A stretch of 64,000 nucleotides of DNA from Propionivibrio sp. (GTDB lineage Bacteria > Pseudomonadota > Gammaproteobacteria > Burkholderiales > Rhodocyclaceae), in contig JADJLB010000001.1 of assembly GCA_016705685.1 (NCBI GenBank), positions 620,001-684,000 of the forward strand, in the 5' to 3' direction. The number at the start of each line of letters is the position of its first letter. Positions within the stretch are counted from its first letter, which is position 1. This document shows positions 1-7,896 of the stretch, piece after piece. Position numbers and translations under genes: made by a program. Under the pieces are notes generated by a model, which had not been told where the DNA came from, did no database searches, and saw only the letters and a list, made by a program, of their open reading frames with translations.

Positions 1-227
1 ACTTCGATCCAGTTGGCGATCGCCTGAATGGAAATTTCGGTGAGCTCGAGCAAGCGAAGCGTTTGCTCCTCGACGGCGATGCTCAGCGTGGCGAGGTCGG
101 TTTCGCGCACGGATATGACCCGTTGCCTTTCCGTCATCAACCACACGCCCCCGGTCACCCACAAGGACAGTAGCAGCAGGGTGACAAGCAACGGAATAGT
201 CAAGCGCTTGTTGCGACGAGGCTCCAT
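1..227 (-). CDS. Membrane sensor protein, N-terminal fragment (cut by window edge)
   Basis: About 75 residues are visible. A basic start (MEPRRNKR) leads into one strongly hydrophobic segment at about residues 9-32, then an amphipathic periplasmic-type stretch (DLATLSIAVEEQTLRLLELT) of the kind that opens extracytoplasmic sensor domains of diguanylate cyclases and histidine kinases. The catalytic part lies outside the window, so the output domain is unknown. The ATG at 225-227 is the first in-frame start after the hydrophobic segment's basic cap. It lies about 100 bases downstream of xerD on the same strand. Seen: one membrane segment and an open frame to the edge. Inferred: a signalling receptor. 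Confidence 0.6.
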   Translation of the reverse strand, partial: MEPRRNKRLTIPLLVTLLLLSLWVTGGVWLMTERQRVISVRETDLATLSIAVEEQTLRLLELTEISIQAIANWIE

Positions 228-328
228 GGGCGCCAGTGTATGTCAAAGTTGTATTTTCGGCTATGTTGCCGTACGCCATTTCTATCGACGCCTATACGGC
301 GCAGACAGGCAGATCTCAGCGCCCTGAG

Positions 329-1243
329 CTAGCCTCGGGGGTGATGCGCGGCGTGCAGCGATTTCAGCCGTTCGCGGGCAATGTGCGTGTAGATCTGGGT
401 GGTCGAAATGTCGGAATGGCCGAGCAGCAGTTGCACGACCCGCAAGTCGGCGCCGTGATTGAGTAGATGCGTGGCAAAAGCGTGGCGCATGACATGCGGG
501 GAAAGGCGGCCAGGGTCCATTCCGGCGCGTTGGGCATAACGCTTGATCAATTGCCAGAACGCCTGACGCGACATGGCCGCGCCGCGTGCCGTCACAAAGA
601 GATCATTGCTTTGTCGCTGGTCGAGCAACGCCGGGCGGGCCTCGGCGAGATAGCTGCGCATCCAGTCGATGGCTTCCTCACCAAGCGGGACCAGGCGTTC
701 CTTGCTGCCCTTGCCGAAAACCCGAACCACGCCCATATCAAAACTCACTTCGTGTAGCTTGAGTCCAACCAGTTCCGAAACACGCAAGCCCGTCGCATAG
801 AGTGTTTCGAGCATGGCGCGATCGCGCTGGCCGAGGATCGTGTCGGTCTGCGGCGCGCCCAGTAGGGCTTCAACCTGCGCTTCGGAAATCACCACGGGCA
901 AGCGCGAGGGCTTGATCGGCATGACGATCCTTAGCGTCGGGTCGGCCTTGATTCGGCCCTGTGAGAGCAGGTGCCGGTAAAAGCGCCGCAGGGTGGATAG
1001 GTAGCGGGCCTGCGATGAGGCGCGCAGCGTTTTCGAAAGTTCGGCGACAAATTGCATCAGGGCCAACTCGTCGACCTGGCTCAATGAGGTGAGTCTGTGT
1101 TCGCTCAACCAGTTTGAAAAATGCAAGAGGTCGCTGCGATAACTGGATAGCGAAGCCTGGGCTAGACCGTCCTCCAGCCAAAGGGAATCGCAGAAAGCAT
1201 CAATTTCTGCCCGATCCGCCGGCCTGTTCTCAATGGCCTTCAT
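329..1243 (-). CDS. xerD: Site-specific tyrosine recombinase XerD
   Basis: XerD works with XerC at the dif site to resolve chromosome dimers in the cytoplasm. The 304-residue protein has an N-terminal SAM-like core-binding domain (about 15-100) and a C-terminal catalytic domain with the tyrosine recombinase signature: Arg in ATGLRVSELVGL, the H-x-x-R of SPHVMRHAFATHLL, the GHSDI segment and the nucleophilic Tyr in TTQIYTH. The tail ELK..HHPRG-like ending is typical of XerD rather than XerC. The start overlaps the 3' end of ogt by 14 bases, so it is probably translated from a proA-ogt-xerD transcript. It is a housekeeping recombinase, and nothing nearby suggests a mobile element. Confidence 0.93.
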   Translation of the reverse strand: MKAIENRPADRAEIDAFCDSLWLEDGLAQASLSSYRSDLLHFSNWLSEHRLTSLSQVDELALMQFVAELSKTLRASSQARYLSTLRRFYRHLLSQGRIKADPTLRIVMPIKPSRLPVVISEAQVEALLGAPQTDTILGQRDRAMLETLYATGLRVSELVGLKLHEVSFDMGVVRVFGKGSKERLVPLGEEAIDWMRSYLAEARPALLDQRQSNDLFVTARGAAMSRQAFWQLIKRYAQRAGMDPGRLSPHVMRHAFATHLLNHGADLRVVQLLLGHSDISTTQIYTHIARERLKSLHAAHHPRG

Positions 1244-1715
1244 GCGCCAACAGCCAGCGCTTCACTTCAAGCAGAAACCCGCCGCGCTGATGGGCAAAAC
1301 CGCCCAGTCCGCCTTTCGTGGCGACGACCCGATGACAGGGAACGACGATCGGAAACGGGTTGGCGCCACATGCTTGGCCTACGGCGCGTGGCGCGTTGTT
1401 CAGGGCTTGGGCCAGTTCGCCGTAGGTCCGGGTCTGATGATTGGGTATGGCCGCGATTTGCGACCAGACGCGGCGTTGAAAAGCGGTTCCCGAGGGGCGT
1501 AGCGGCAGGTTGAAGGTGAACTCGGCATCGCTCAAAAAAGCCTGCAATTGCTGCGCGGCTTTCATGGCCAAGGGGTTCGACGGTGAAGTCTCCGCACCCG
1601 CGGCAAGGAAGTCGATGCGATGAATTTGGGCATCGTCACAGCGTATCCCAAGGCAAAAGCCGGGCGCGGCGACGATGGCCTGAAACGTTTCGGGGTTTTG
1701 TCTTGCCTTGGGCAT
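1230..1715 (-). CDS. ogt: Methylated-DNA--protein-cysteine methyltransferase
   Basis: This suicide DNA-repair enzyme transfers alkyl groups from O6-alkylguanine to its own cysteine. The active-site motif IVVPCHRVV is followed by GGLGGFAHQRG, and the helix-turn-helix region (AFQRRVWSQIAAIPNHQTRTYGELA) precedes it. The chosen ATG at 1713-1715 gives 161 residues, the normal size for the one-domain family. An upstream in-frame ATG at 1802 would overlap proA and add 29 residues with no family resemblance. There is a 61-base gap after proA and a 14-base overlap with xerD, consistent with one transcript. The orthologue could equally be labelled ogt or adaB-like; the chemistry is the same. Confidence 0.9.
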   Translation of the reverse strand: MPKARQNPETFQAIVAAPGFCLGIRCDDAQIHRIDFLAAGAETSPSNPLAMKAAQQLQAFLSDAEFTFNLPLRPSGTAFQRRVWSQIAAIPNHQTRTYGELAQALNNAPRAVGQACGANPFPIVVPCHRVVATKGGLGGFAHQRGGFLLEVKRWLLAHEGH

Positions 1716-1776
1716 CCGGAATTCGGTTCTTTCGGTATTGATAGATTCCCGAGGGTGCATGCGCTTTAGCTTGCGT

Positions 1777-3033
1777 TCAGCCGCGCAACTGCCCGGTGCC
1801 AAGCACGACCCACTTTTGACTGGTCAAGCCTTCGAGACCGACCGGGCCGCGGGCGTGAATCTTGTCGGTGGATATGCCGATCTCCGCGCCGAGGCCATAT
1901 TCGAAGCCATCGGCAAAACGCGTCGAGGCGTTGATCATGACCGAAGCCGAATCGACCTCGCGCAGGAATCGCATGGCCCGGGTGTAATTTTCACTGACAA
2001 TGGTTTCCGTGTGATGCGAACCGTAACGATTGATGTGATCGATTGCTTCATCAAGTCCGGAAACCACCTTGATCGAGAGAATGGGCGCCAGAAATTCCGT
2101 GGCGTAGTCCTCCTCGGTTGCAGCGCGGGCTTTACTCACCAGGGCTTGCGTTTCGGCACAACCGCGCAACTCGACGCCTTTGCCCAATAGCATGGCGGCA
2201 ATTGGCGGGAGCATCCGGGCGGCAACAGACCGGGCGACGAGCAGCGATTCGGCGGTGTTGCAGGTGCCGTAACGCTGCGTCTTCGAGTTCTCGACGATGC
2301 GCAAGGCCATATCGGCATCGGCATCGTCGTCGATGTAAACATGGCAATTGCCGTCAAGGTGCTGGATCATCGGCACCCGCGATTCGTCAAGCAGGCGCGA
2401 TATCAAACCCTTGCCGCCACGCGGTACGATCACATCGACATATTCGCGCATGGTGATCAGATAACCGACGGCGGCGCGGTCGGTCGTATCGATGACCTGC
2501 ACCGTGTTGGCCGGCAAGCCAGCCGCAGCCAGCCCTTCCTGCACCAGTGCGGCGATCGCGCGATTGCTGCGGATAGCTTCCGAACCACCGCGCAGGATGG
2601 CCGCATTGCCTGACTTCAGGCACAGCGCCGCCGCGTCGGCCGTTACGTTGGGGCGGGCTTCGTAAATAATGCCGATGACTCCGAGCGGGACACGCATCCT
2701 GCCGACCTGGATTCCGCTCGGACGGAATTTCAGATCACTGATTTCGCCTACTGGGTCGGGCAACATGGCGACTTGCTCGACGCCATCAGCCATGCTGGCG
2801 ACGTTTTTCGGCGTGAGCGTCAGGCGGTCGAGCAAAGCCGGCTCCAGGCCGGCGGCGCGGGCGGCCGCCAGATCGTCCTGATTGGCTGCGATCAGCGCGG
2901 CGGATTCGCGTCGGATGGCAGTCGCCATCGTTCGCAAAGCTGCGTTCTTGACGTTGCTATTGGCCCGGGCAATAGCGCGTGAAGCTTCGCGGCCCTGACG
3001 GCCGACATTTTGCATGTACTGCCGGATATCCAT
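1777..3033 (-). CDS. proA: Glutamate-5-semialdehyde dehydrogenase (gamma-glutamyl phosphate reductase)
   Basis: ProA reduces gamma-glutamyl phosphate to glutamate-5-semialdehyde with NADPH, the second step of proline synthesis. The 418-residue length fits the family. The catalytic cysteine lies in [13 protein letters not shown], and the ALDH-fold segments [29 protein letters not shown] and [20 protein letters not shown] are typical ProA. The start ATG at 3031-3033 opens with [11 protein letters not shown]. The gene heads an apparent minus-strand operon with ogt and xerD. proB is not in this window. A good -10 (TATAAT) lies about 30 bases upstream of the start. Confidence 0.95.
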   Translation of the reverse strand: MDIRQYMQNVGRQGREASRAIARANSNVKNAALRTMATAIRRESAALIAANQDDLAAARAAGLEPALLDRLTLTPKNVASMADGVEQVAMLPDPVGEISDLKFRPSGIQVGRMRVPLGVIGIIYEARPNVTADAAALCLKSGNAAILRGGSEAIRSNRAIAALVQEGLAAAGLPANTVQVIDTTDRAAVGYLITMREYVDVIVPRGGKGLISRLLDESRVPMIQHLDGNCHVYIDDDADADMALRIVENSKTQRYGTCNTAESLLVARSVAARMLPPIAAMLLGKGVELRGCAETQALVSKARAATEEDYATEFLAPILSIKVVSGLDEAIDHINRYGSHHTETIVSENYTRAMRFLREVDSASVMINASTRFADGFEYGLGAEIGISTDKIHARGPVGLEGLTSQKWVVLGTGQLRG

Positions 3034-3062
3034 GGATGTCCAATTTTCCCTGTAGAAATGGG

Positions 3063-3093
3063 ATTATAGCCATTGATCAAATAAAACCCTCAA
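3063..3093 (-). promoter_or_regulatory. Candidate sigma-70 promoter for proA
   Basis: On the minus strand a perfect TATAAT (3063-3068) lies 30 bases upstream of the proA ATG, with TTGAGG (3088-3093) 19 bases further upstream. The -10 is excellent, but the spacer is longer than ideal. Confidence 0.5.
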
Positions 3094-3151
3094 TGGAACC
3101 ATTGGTAATAGAATCACTCCAATTTTCATTGAATTTTGCAAGCAATTGATC

Positions 3152-3391
3152 ATGAGCCAAAAATTGATTATTCCCGCCGAAGTAAAAGTTTGTGCGACTT
3201 GTAGTTACTGGGACGGTACGCGCAGTATCGACACCGAACTCCGTGTCGTCGTGGTTTCCGATACCTGTGAAGGTGAATGCCTGGTTGGGGGCAAGTCGTG
3301 CCAGGGGCTGAGCAATGAGCCCCAGTGGAATTCCACATGTCTGTGGGAACACCTGGCTCCGGACGAACCGGTCAACAAGAACAATCTTTGA
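3152..3391 (+). CDS. Small cysteine-rich hypothetical protein
   Basis: A 79-residue soluble protein with six cysteines at positions 14, 17, 39, 43, 50 and 63 (pattern C-x2-C, then C-x3-C-x6-C-x12-C). The opening CATCSYWDG resembles metal-binding knuckles, so Zn or Fe-S binding is possible, but no family is recognised. There is no signal peptide and no membrane segment. The ATG at 3152 is preferred over an in-frame TTG two codons upstream. It lies between divergent proA and the convergent transglutaminase gene, only six bases from the latter's stop. Coding status is inferred from composition and Cys spacing; function is unknown. Confidence 0.6.
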   Translation: MSQKLIIPAEVKVCATCSYWDGTRSIDTELRVVVVSDTCEGECLVGGKSCQGLSNEPQWNSTCLWEHLAPDEPVNKNNL

Positions 3392-3397
3392 TGTGAA

Positions 3398-4282
3398 TCA
3401 GGCGGGTAAGTTCACTCCGTCCAGCCCGAGATCGCTGACTCGCACCGATACGGACAGCGCGGGCCGTTGACCCAGCGGTCCGATGAAACTTCCCGATACC
3501 GGGGGCACCGCTTCAGGGTGTCGCGCCACGGCAACGGGGATGTGCTGATTGCCGGTGATCAGACCGCTGGTCGGATCGAAGCCTTTCCACCCCGGGCCGG
3601 GCAGGTAGACTTCGGCCCAGGCATGGGTGGTGGCATTTCCGGCCTCATTATCAGCCATATGCAGATAGCCGCTGACGAAGCGACTGGCGAGGCCCATGTA
3701 GCGACAGGCTTCGATGAAGAGTGCGGCAAAATCGCGACAGGAACCGCTGTTCCGCTTCAAGGTCTGTGCCGGGGATTGCACGCCTTCTTCCTCGCGGATC
3801 TGATAAGTGAAATGGTTGGCGATTCCACAATTCAGTTGAAACAGTAGTGAGAACGTTTCAATCGGTCGTACAAGCAGACCCAGTTCGTCGAGCCATTTGT
3901 GCAGCACGGCGCGATCGGCGGGATACACGCTCTGCCGAAAAGGCGCGAGATCCGGTTGTTCGTCGATGGCGTAATCGAACGGGCAGCTGATCGCAAAATT
4001 CTCCAACATACAATCCAGTGGCGGGTCTTCATAGACGACGATGACCACCTCGCTCAACACGCGCAGCGCATTGGACAGTTCGCTAAAGCTCACCAAGGCG
4101 ACGGAATTTCCGAGCACATCGTGGTACCAGCGGACACTGTGTGCAGGAGTTATATCCAGCTTTGACGATTCGATTCTCAGGCTGTGACTTTCAAGGGGGC
4201 GTATCCTGAGTCGATGCGGCAGAAGCGTCACCGAGGTCGGGAACCAGTATTCAGTCACATGAGCGATGTTGAGGCGTCGCAT
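3398..4282 (-). CDS. Transglutaminase-like family protein (bacterial type, with beta N-terminal domain)
   Basis: The roughly 294-residue cytosolic protein has the bacterial transglutaminase N-terminal region (residues 1-80, HVTEYWFPTSVTLLPHRLR) followed by a transglutaminase/papain-like core. The catalytic Cys is in NSGSCRDFAALFIEA, the His in TTHAWAEVYLPG and the Asp in GFDPTSG, so the triad is intact. Family members are predicted amide-bond hydrolases or transferases; the substrate is unknown. It is divergent from the large transglutaminase-DUF2126 gene and thus part of the transglutaminase/ATP-grasp island. The ATG at 4280-4282 was chosen; a GTG three codons upstream (4289-4291) is also possible, and neither has a strong ribosome binding site. 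Confidence 0.88.
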   Translation of the reverse strand: MRRLNIAHVTEYWFPTSVTLLPHRLRIRPLESHSLRIESSKLDITPAHSVRWYHDVLGNSVALVSFSELSNALRVLSEVVIVVYEDPPLDCMLENFAISCPFDYAIDEQPDLAPFRQSVYPADRAVLHKWLDELGLLVRPIETFSLLFQLNCGIANHFTYQIREEEGVQSPAQTLKRNSGSCRDFAALFIEACRYMGLASRFVSGYLHMADNEAGNATTHAWAEVYLPGPGWKGFDPTSGLITGNQHIPVAVARHPEAVPPVSGSFIGPLGQRPALSVSVRVSDLGLDGVNLPA

Positions 4283-4447
4283 GCTATTCACCGTATTGTT
4301 GCCTGGCTGAGTCGTGGCTTTAAGTATAAGGGCAGCGTTAAGGATCGACTCGTTGCACCGCGCGATTTATTTATCGTTGCATGCAGCATTCATCTTGGTG
4401 CAACAACGTATCCTCTATTGCCACCGCGTGGTGCATGTCCGATGCAA

Positions 4448-4468
4448 GGCGCACTCGTGTGGTGCGCC
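4448..4468. repeat. 7-base inverted repeat in divergent transglutaminase promoter region
   Basis: GGCGCAC (4448-4454) and GTGCGCC (4462-4468) form a perfect dyad with a 7-base gap inside the 273-base region between the two divergent transglutaminase genes. It could be an operator or an RNA hairpin. No clear -10/-35 pair is obvious around it; the rest of this intergenic region shows nothing else I can support. Confidence 0.35.
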
Positions 4469-4555
4469 GATGTCCGGAAATCCGCGAATTGCTTGTTTAA
4501 AGTATGGTGCGGCTTTTGCTATTGAGAAATGGAATATCTCGTTTCGGAGCCCGTT

Positions 4556-7500
4556 GTGTCAATTCATGTTGCCCTCAATCATGTTACGCATTACCGCTAT
4601 GATCGCTTGGTCGCGCTTTCGCCGCAGGTCGTTCGTCTGCGCCCGGCACCGCATTCGCGCACACCGATCCTCGCCTATTCGCTGAAAGTCACACCCGACC
4701 AGCACTTTATCAACTGGCAGCAGGATCCGCAGGGCAACTATCTGGCACGGCTGGTTTTCCCCGAGAAAACACGCGAGTTTCGTATCGAAGTCGATCTGGT
4801 GGCCGCGATGTCGGTGATCAACCCGTTCGACTTCTTCCCCGAATCCTATGCCGAGAAGTTCCCGTTCAAGTACGAGGCAGGCCTGCGCGAGGAGTTGCTG
4901 CCTTTTCTGCATACGCTGCCGCCGACTCCGCTAGTCCGCCGATTGCTCGACACGATCCCGGGCGAACCCATGAACAGCGTCGACTTCCTGGTCGATATCA
5001 ACCGCCGTGTGCAGCAGGTCGTTAGCTATGTCATTCGTCTGGAGCCGGGAGTGCAAAGCCCGGAAGAGACGCTGGAATTGGGCAGTGGTTCTTGTCGGGA
5101 TTCAGCTTGGCTGCTGGTCGAGGTTCTGCGCCAACTCGGGCTGGCCGCGCGCTTCGTCTCGGGTTATCTGATTCAGCTGGTGCCCGACGTGAAGTCGCTG
5201 GACGGGCCCTCCGGCACCGATGTTGACTTCACCGATCTGCATGCCTGGTGCGAGGTCTTTCTGCCCGGTGCCGGCTGGATCGGCCTCGATCCGACATCCG
5301 GACTGTTTGCCGGCGAAGGACATATCCCGGTGGCTTGCTCACCACAACCGTCTTCCGCTTCGCCGATTACCGGGTTTAGCGAAGAATGCGAGTGCGTATT
5401 CGAACACAGCATGAAGATTGAGCGCGTCTGGGAGGCGCCACGTGTCACCAAGCCCTACAGCGACGAGCAATGGACGTTGATCGAATCGCTCGGCCATCAT
5501 ATTGACGCCGATTTGGCCAATGGTGACGTGCGCCTGACCATGGGTGGCGAGCCGACCTTCGTAGCTATCGACGACCCGGACGGCGCCGAATGGAGCACTG
5601 CGGCCTTGGGGCCGACCAAACGCATCCGCGCGGCCGAGCTGTTCCATCGTTTGCGTGAGAAATATGCGCCTCAGGGACTGGTGCACTTCGGCCAGGGCAA
5701 ATGGTATCCCGGCGAGCCTTTGCCACGCTGGTCGCTTAACTGTTTCTGGCGGCGAGACGGACAGCCCGTGTGGAAAAACCCGGCATTGTGCGCCGACGAG
5801 TCACAAGACTATGGCGCCGACGCGGCGTTGGCCGGGCGGTTTTTGCGCGCTTTTGCCGAGCGATTGAGGCTGGCCGCGAAGTACGTTTTCCCGGCGTACG
5901 AGGATGCTTTTTACTACCTGTGGCGTGAGCACCGCTTGCCGGTGAATGTCGATCCGCATGCGGCGCGACTTGAGGATCCGCTTGAACGTGCCCGTCTCGC
6001 AGAAATCTTCGGAAAGGGCTTGGACAAAGTCGTCGGCTATGTGCTACCGGTCATGCGCCACCCGAAACAGAAGGGTCGCTGGCAAACCAGTCCGTGGTTC
6101 CTGCGCGGCGATCGTTGCTTCCTCGTTCCCGGCGACTCGCCGGTCGGCTTCCGCCTGCCCCTCGAATCGCAGCCTTGGGTGGCCAAGAGCGATTACCCCT
6201 ATACGCATGCGCCCGATCCGACGCAGGACTTCGAACCATTGCCTGAGCATGCCGAACTTCATGCAGCGACCAGCGCGACTATTGGCGAAGGCTCGCCAGC
6301 ACACGGCGACAGCGATCGCCCGCCAAAGTATCAGGAGTCAGCGTCGGACATCACACGGACGGCGATTTCGGTACAGGCGCGCGGTGGCGTGCTCTATATC
6401 TTCATGCCGCCGACCGATTGCCTGGACGATTATCTCGAACTTGTCGCAGCCGTCGAGGCGACGGCTGAAGCGCTATCCACGCCGGTTATCGTTGAAGGCT
6501 ACGAGCCGCCCTCTGACCCGCGCCTGACCAACTTCCGCGTCACGCCCGACCCAGGCGTCATCGAAGTTAACATCCAGCCCTGCGCCAGCTGGGATGAACT
6601 CGTCGAACGCACGACACATCTTTATGAAGTCGCACACCTGTCGCGTCTGACTTCCGAGAAATTCATGCTCGACGGCCGCCATACGGGCACCGGTGGCGGC
6701 AACCATTTTGTTTTCGGCGCGCTGACCGCACTCGATTCGCCCTTCCTCCGCCGCCCCGATCTGCTGCGCAGCCTGATCAGTTACTGGCACAACCATCCTT
6801 CGCTCTCCTATCTCTTCTCCGGCCTGTTCATCGGCCCGACCAGCCAGGCACCGCGCGTCGACGAGGCCCGCAACGATTCGGTCTATGAGCTGGAAATCGC
6901 TTTCAGTCAATTCCCGGAGCCGGGCAAGGAAGTTGCTCCGTGGCTGATCGACCGGCTGCTGCGCAATCTGCTGATTGATGCCACCGGCAATACGCACCGC
7001 GCCGAATTCTGTATTGACAAACTCTACTCGCCGGATGGTCCGACGGGCCGACTCGGACTGCTTGAGATGCGCGCCTTCGAGATGCCGCCGCACGCGCGCA
7101 TGTCGCTCGCTCAGCAACTGCTGCTGCGTGCGCTGATCGCGCGCTTCTGGAAACAGCCGTATGCCCCCGCGCGGCTGATACGCTGGGGCACCGAGTTGCA
7201 TGATCGCTTCATGCTTCCGCATTTCGTCAAACAGGATTTCGACGACGTGATCGGCGAATTGCGTGAAGCCGGCTATGCGATGGAGAGTGAATGGTTCGCG
7301 CCGCATTTCGAGTTCCGCTTCCCGCTGCACGGCAGCTTTCTTGCCGAGGGCATCCACTTCGAACTGCGGCATGCGCTGGAGCCGTGGCATGTGATGGGCG
7401 AAGAGGGCGGTGCCGGTGGCAACGTACGCTATGTCGATGCCTCGTGCGAGCGGGTTCAGGTCAAGGTCAGTGGCATGTCGGGCGACCGCTATGTGCTGAC

Positions 7501-7636
7501 GTGCAACGGTAAAGCCTGTGCCTTTGCAGCCGACCGGAAATGTCGGCGAGTTTGTCGCCGGTGTTCGCTATCGCGCCTGGTTGCCGGAATCATCGTTGCA
7601 TCCGACCATCGGCGTCCATGCGCCGCTTGTGTTTGA
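4556..7636 (+). CDS. Transglutaminase-DUF2126 fusion protein (3' end frameshifted)
   Basis: A very large cytosolic protein. The N-terminal third (to about residue 280) is a bacterial transglutaminase with catalytic Cys in GSGSCRDSAWLL, His in DLHAWCEVFLPG and Asp in GLDPTSG. The rest is the long DUF2126 region (COG4196), containing TMGGEPTFVAIDD, GQGKWYPGEPLPRW, RHTGTGGGNHFVFG and LGLLEMRAFEMPPHARMS. The GTG at 4556 is preferred to the ATG at 4529: GGAG lies six bases upstream and SIHVALNHVTHYRYDR is the usual family opening. The frame runs on to 7636, but from about 7515 the residues (ACAFAADRKCRRVC...) no longer look like the family. The expected C-terminus is in the +1 frame (7518-7859). 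Read through, the protein would be about 1100 residues. Confidence 0.85.
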   Translation: MSIHVALNHVTHYRYDRLVALSPQVVRLRPAPHSRTPILAYSLKVTPDQHFINWQQDPQGNYLARLVFPEKTREFRIEVDLVAAMSVINPFDFFPESYAEKFPFKYEAGLREELLPFLHTLPPTPLVRRLLDTIPGEPMNSVDFLVDINRRVQQVVSYVIRLEPGVQSPEETLELGSGSCRDSAWLLVEVLRQLGLAARFVSGYLIQLVPDVKSLDGPSGTDVDFTDLHAWCEVFLPGAGWIGLDPTSGLFAGEGHIPVACSPQPSSASPITGFSEECECVFEHSMKIERVWEAPRVTKPYSDEQWTLIESLGHHIDADLANGDVRLTMGGEPTFVAIDDPDGAEWSTAALGPTKRIRAAELFHRLREKYAPQGLVHFGQGKWYPGEPLPRWSLNCFWRRDGQPVWKNPALCADESQDYGADAALAGRFLRAFAERLRLAAKYVFPAYEDAFYYLWREHRLPVNVDPHAARLEDPLERARLAEIFGKGLDKVVGYVLPVMRHPKQKGRWQTSPWFLRGDRCFLVPGDSPVGFRLPLESQPWVAKSDYPYTHAPDPTQDFEPLPEHAELHAATSATIGEGSPAHGDSDRPPKYQESASDITRTAISVQARGGVLYIFMPPTDCLDDYLELVAAVEATAEALSTPVIVEGYEPPSDPRLTNFRVTPDPGVIEVNIQPCASWDELVERTTHLYEVAHLSRLTSEKFMLDGRHTGTGGGNHFVFGALTALDSPFLRRPDLLRSLISYWHNHPSLSYLFSGLFIGPTSQAPRVDEARNDSVYELEIAFSQFPEPGKEVAPWLIDRLLRNLLIDATGNTHRAEFCIDKLYSPDGPTGRLGLLEMRAFEMPPHARMSLAQQLLLRALIARFWKQPYAPARLIRWGTELHDRFMLPHFVKQDFDDVIGELREAGYAMESEWFAPHFEFRFPLHGSFLAEGIHFELRHALEPWHVMGEEGGAGGNVRYVDASCERVQVKVSGMSGDRYVLTCNGKACAFAADRKCRRVCRRCSLSRLVAGIIVASDHRRPCAACV

Positions 7637-7859
7637 CCTCGTCGATACCTGGATGAAGCGCTCGCTCGGCGGTTGCCAGTACCATGTCGAGCATCCGGGT
7701 GGGCGCAATCCCGAACGCTATCCGGTCAACGCCAATGAGGCAGAAGGCCGGCGGCTGGCGCGCTTCATGGCGATAGGCCACACGCCGGGACGGATTGATA
7801 TTCCGCTTGCGCCACGCAACCGGAGCTTCCCGTTTACGCTAGACTTGCGGCAATCCTGA
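7518..7859 (+). pseudogene. Displaced C-terminal part of the transglutaminase-DUF2126 protein
   Basis: This 113-residue frame begins VPLQPTGNVGEFVAGVRYRA and continues with HPTIGVHAPLVFDLVDTW and PVNANEAEGRRLARF, the highly conserved end of DUF2126 proteins, but it is one base out of frame with the upstream body. One extra base in GGTAAAGCCTGTGCC (7508-7522) would explain the break: removing a T at about 7517 joins NGKA directly to VPLQPTG. There is no long homopolymer here, so this is either a genuine mutation, a programmed shift, or an assembly error. It has no plausible independent ribosome binding site. Confidence 0.8.
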
Positions 7860-7864
7860 AACAC

Positions 7865-7895
7865 GGGAGCCGTATAGTCGCCGGCTCCCTTTTTT
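7865..7895 (+). terminator. Rho-independent terminator after the transglutaminase-DUF2126 gene
   Basis: A perfect 8-base stem GGGAGCCG (7865-7872) / CGGCTCCC (7882-7889) with a 9-base loop is followed by a run of six T (7890-7895). It starts five bases after the stop of the displaced C-terminal frame and ends one base before the ATG of the next gene, so it may act as partial attenuator within the operon. Confidence 0.85.
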
Positions 7896-7896
7896 G

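Noticed and set aside
329-1243. Tyrosine recombinase as sign of an integrated element
   Set aside because: Sequence and length are those of housekeeping XerD, and no attachment repeats or mobile genes adjoin it.
6473-7390. 305-residue open frame antisense to the DUF2126 region
   Set aside because: Shadow frame in GC-rich coding sequence; the plus-strand frame carries conserved DUF2126 motifs.
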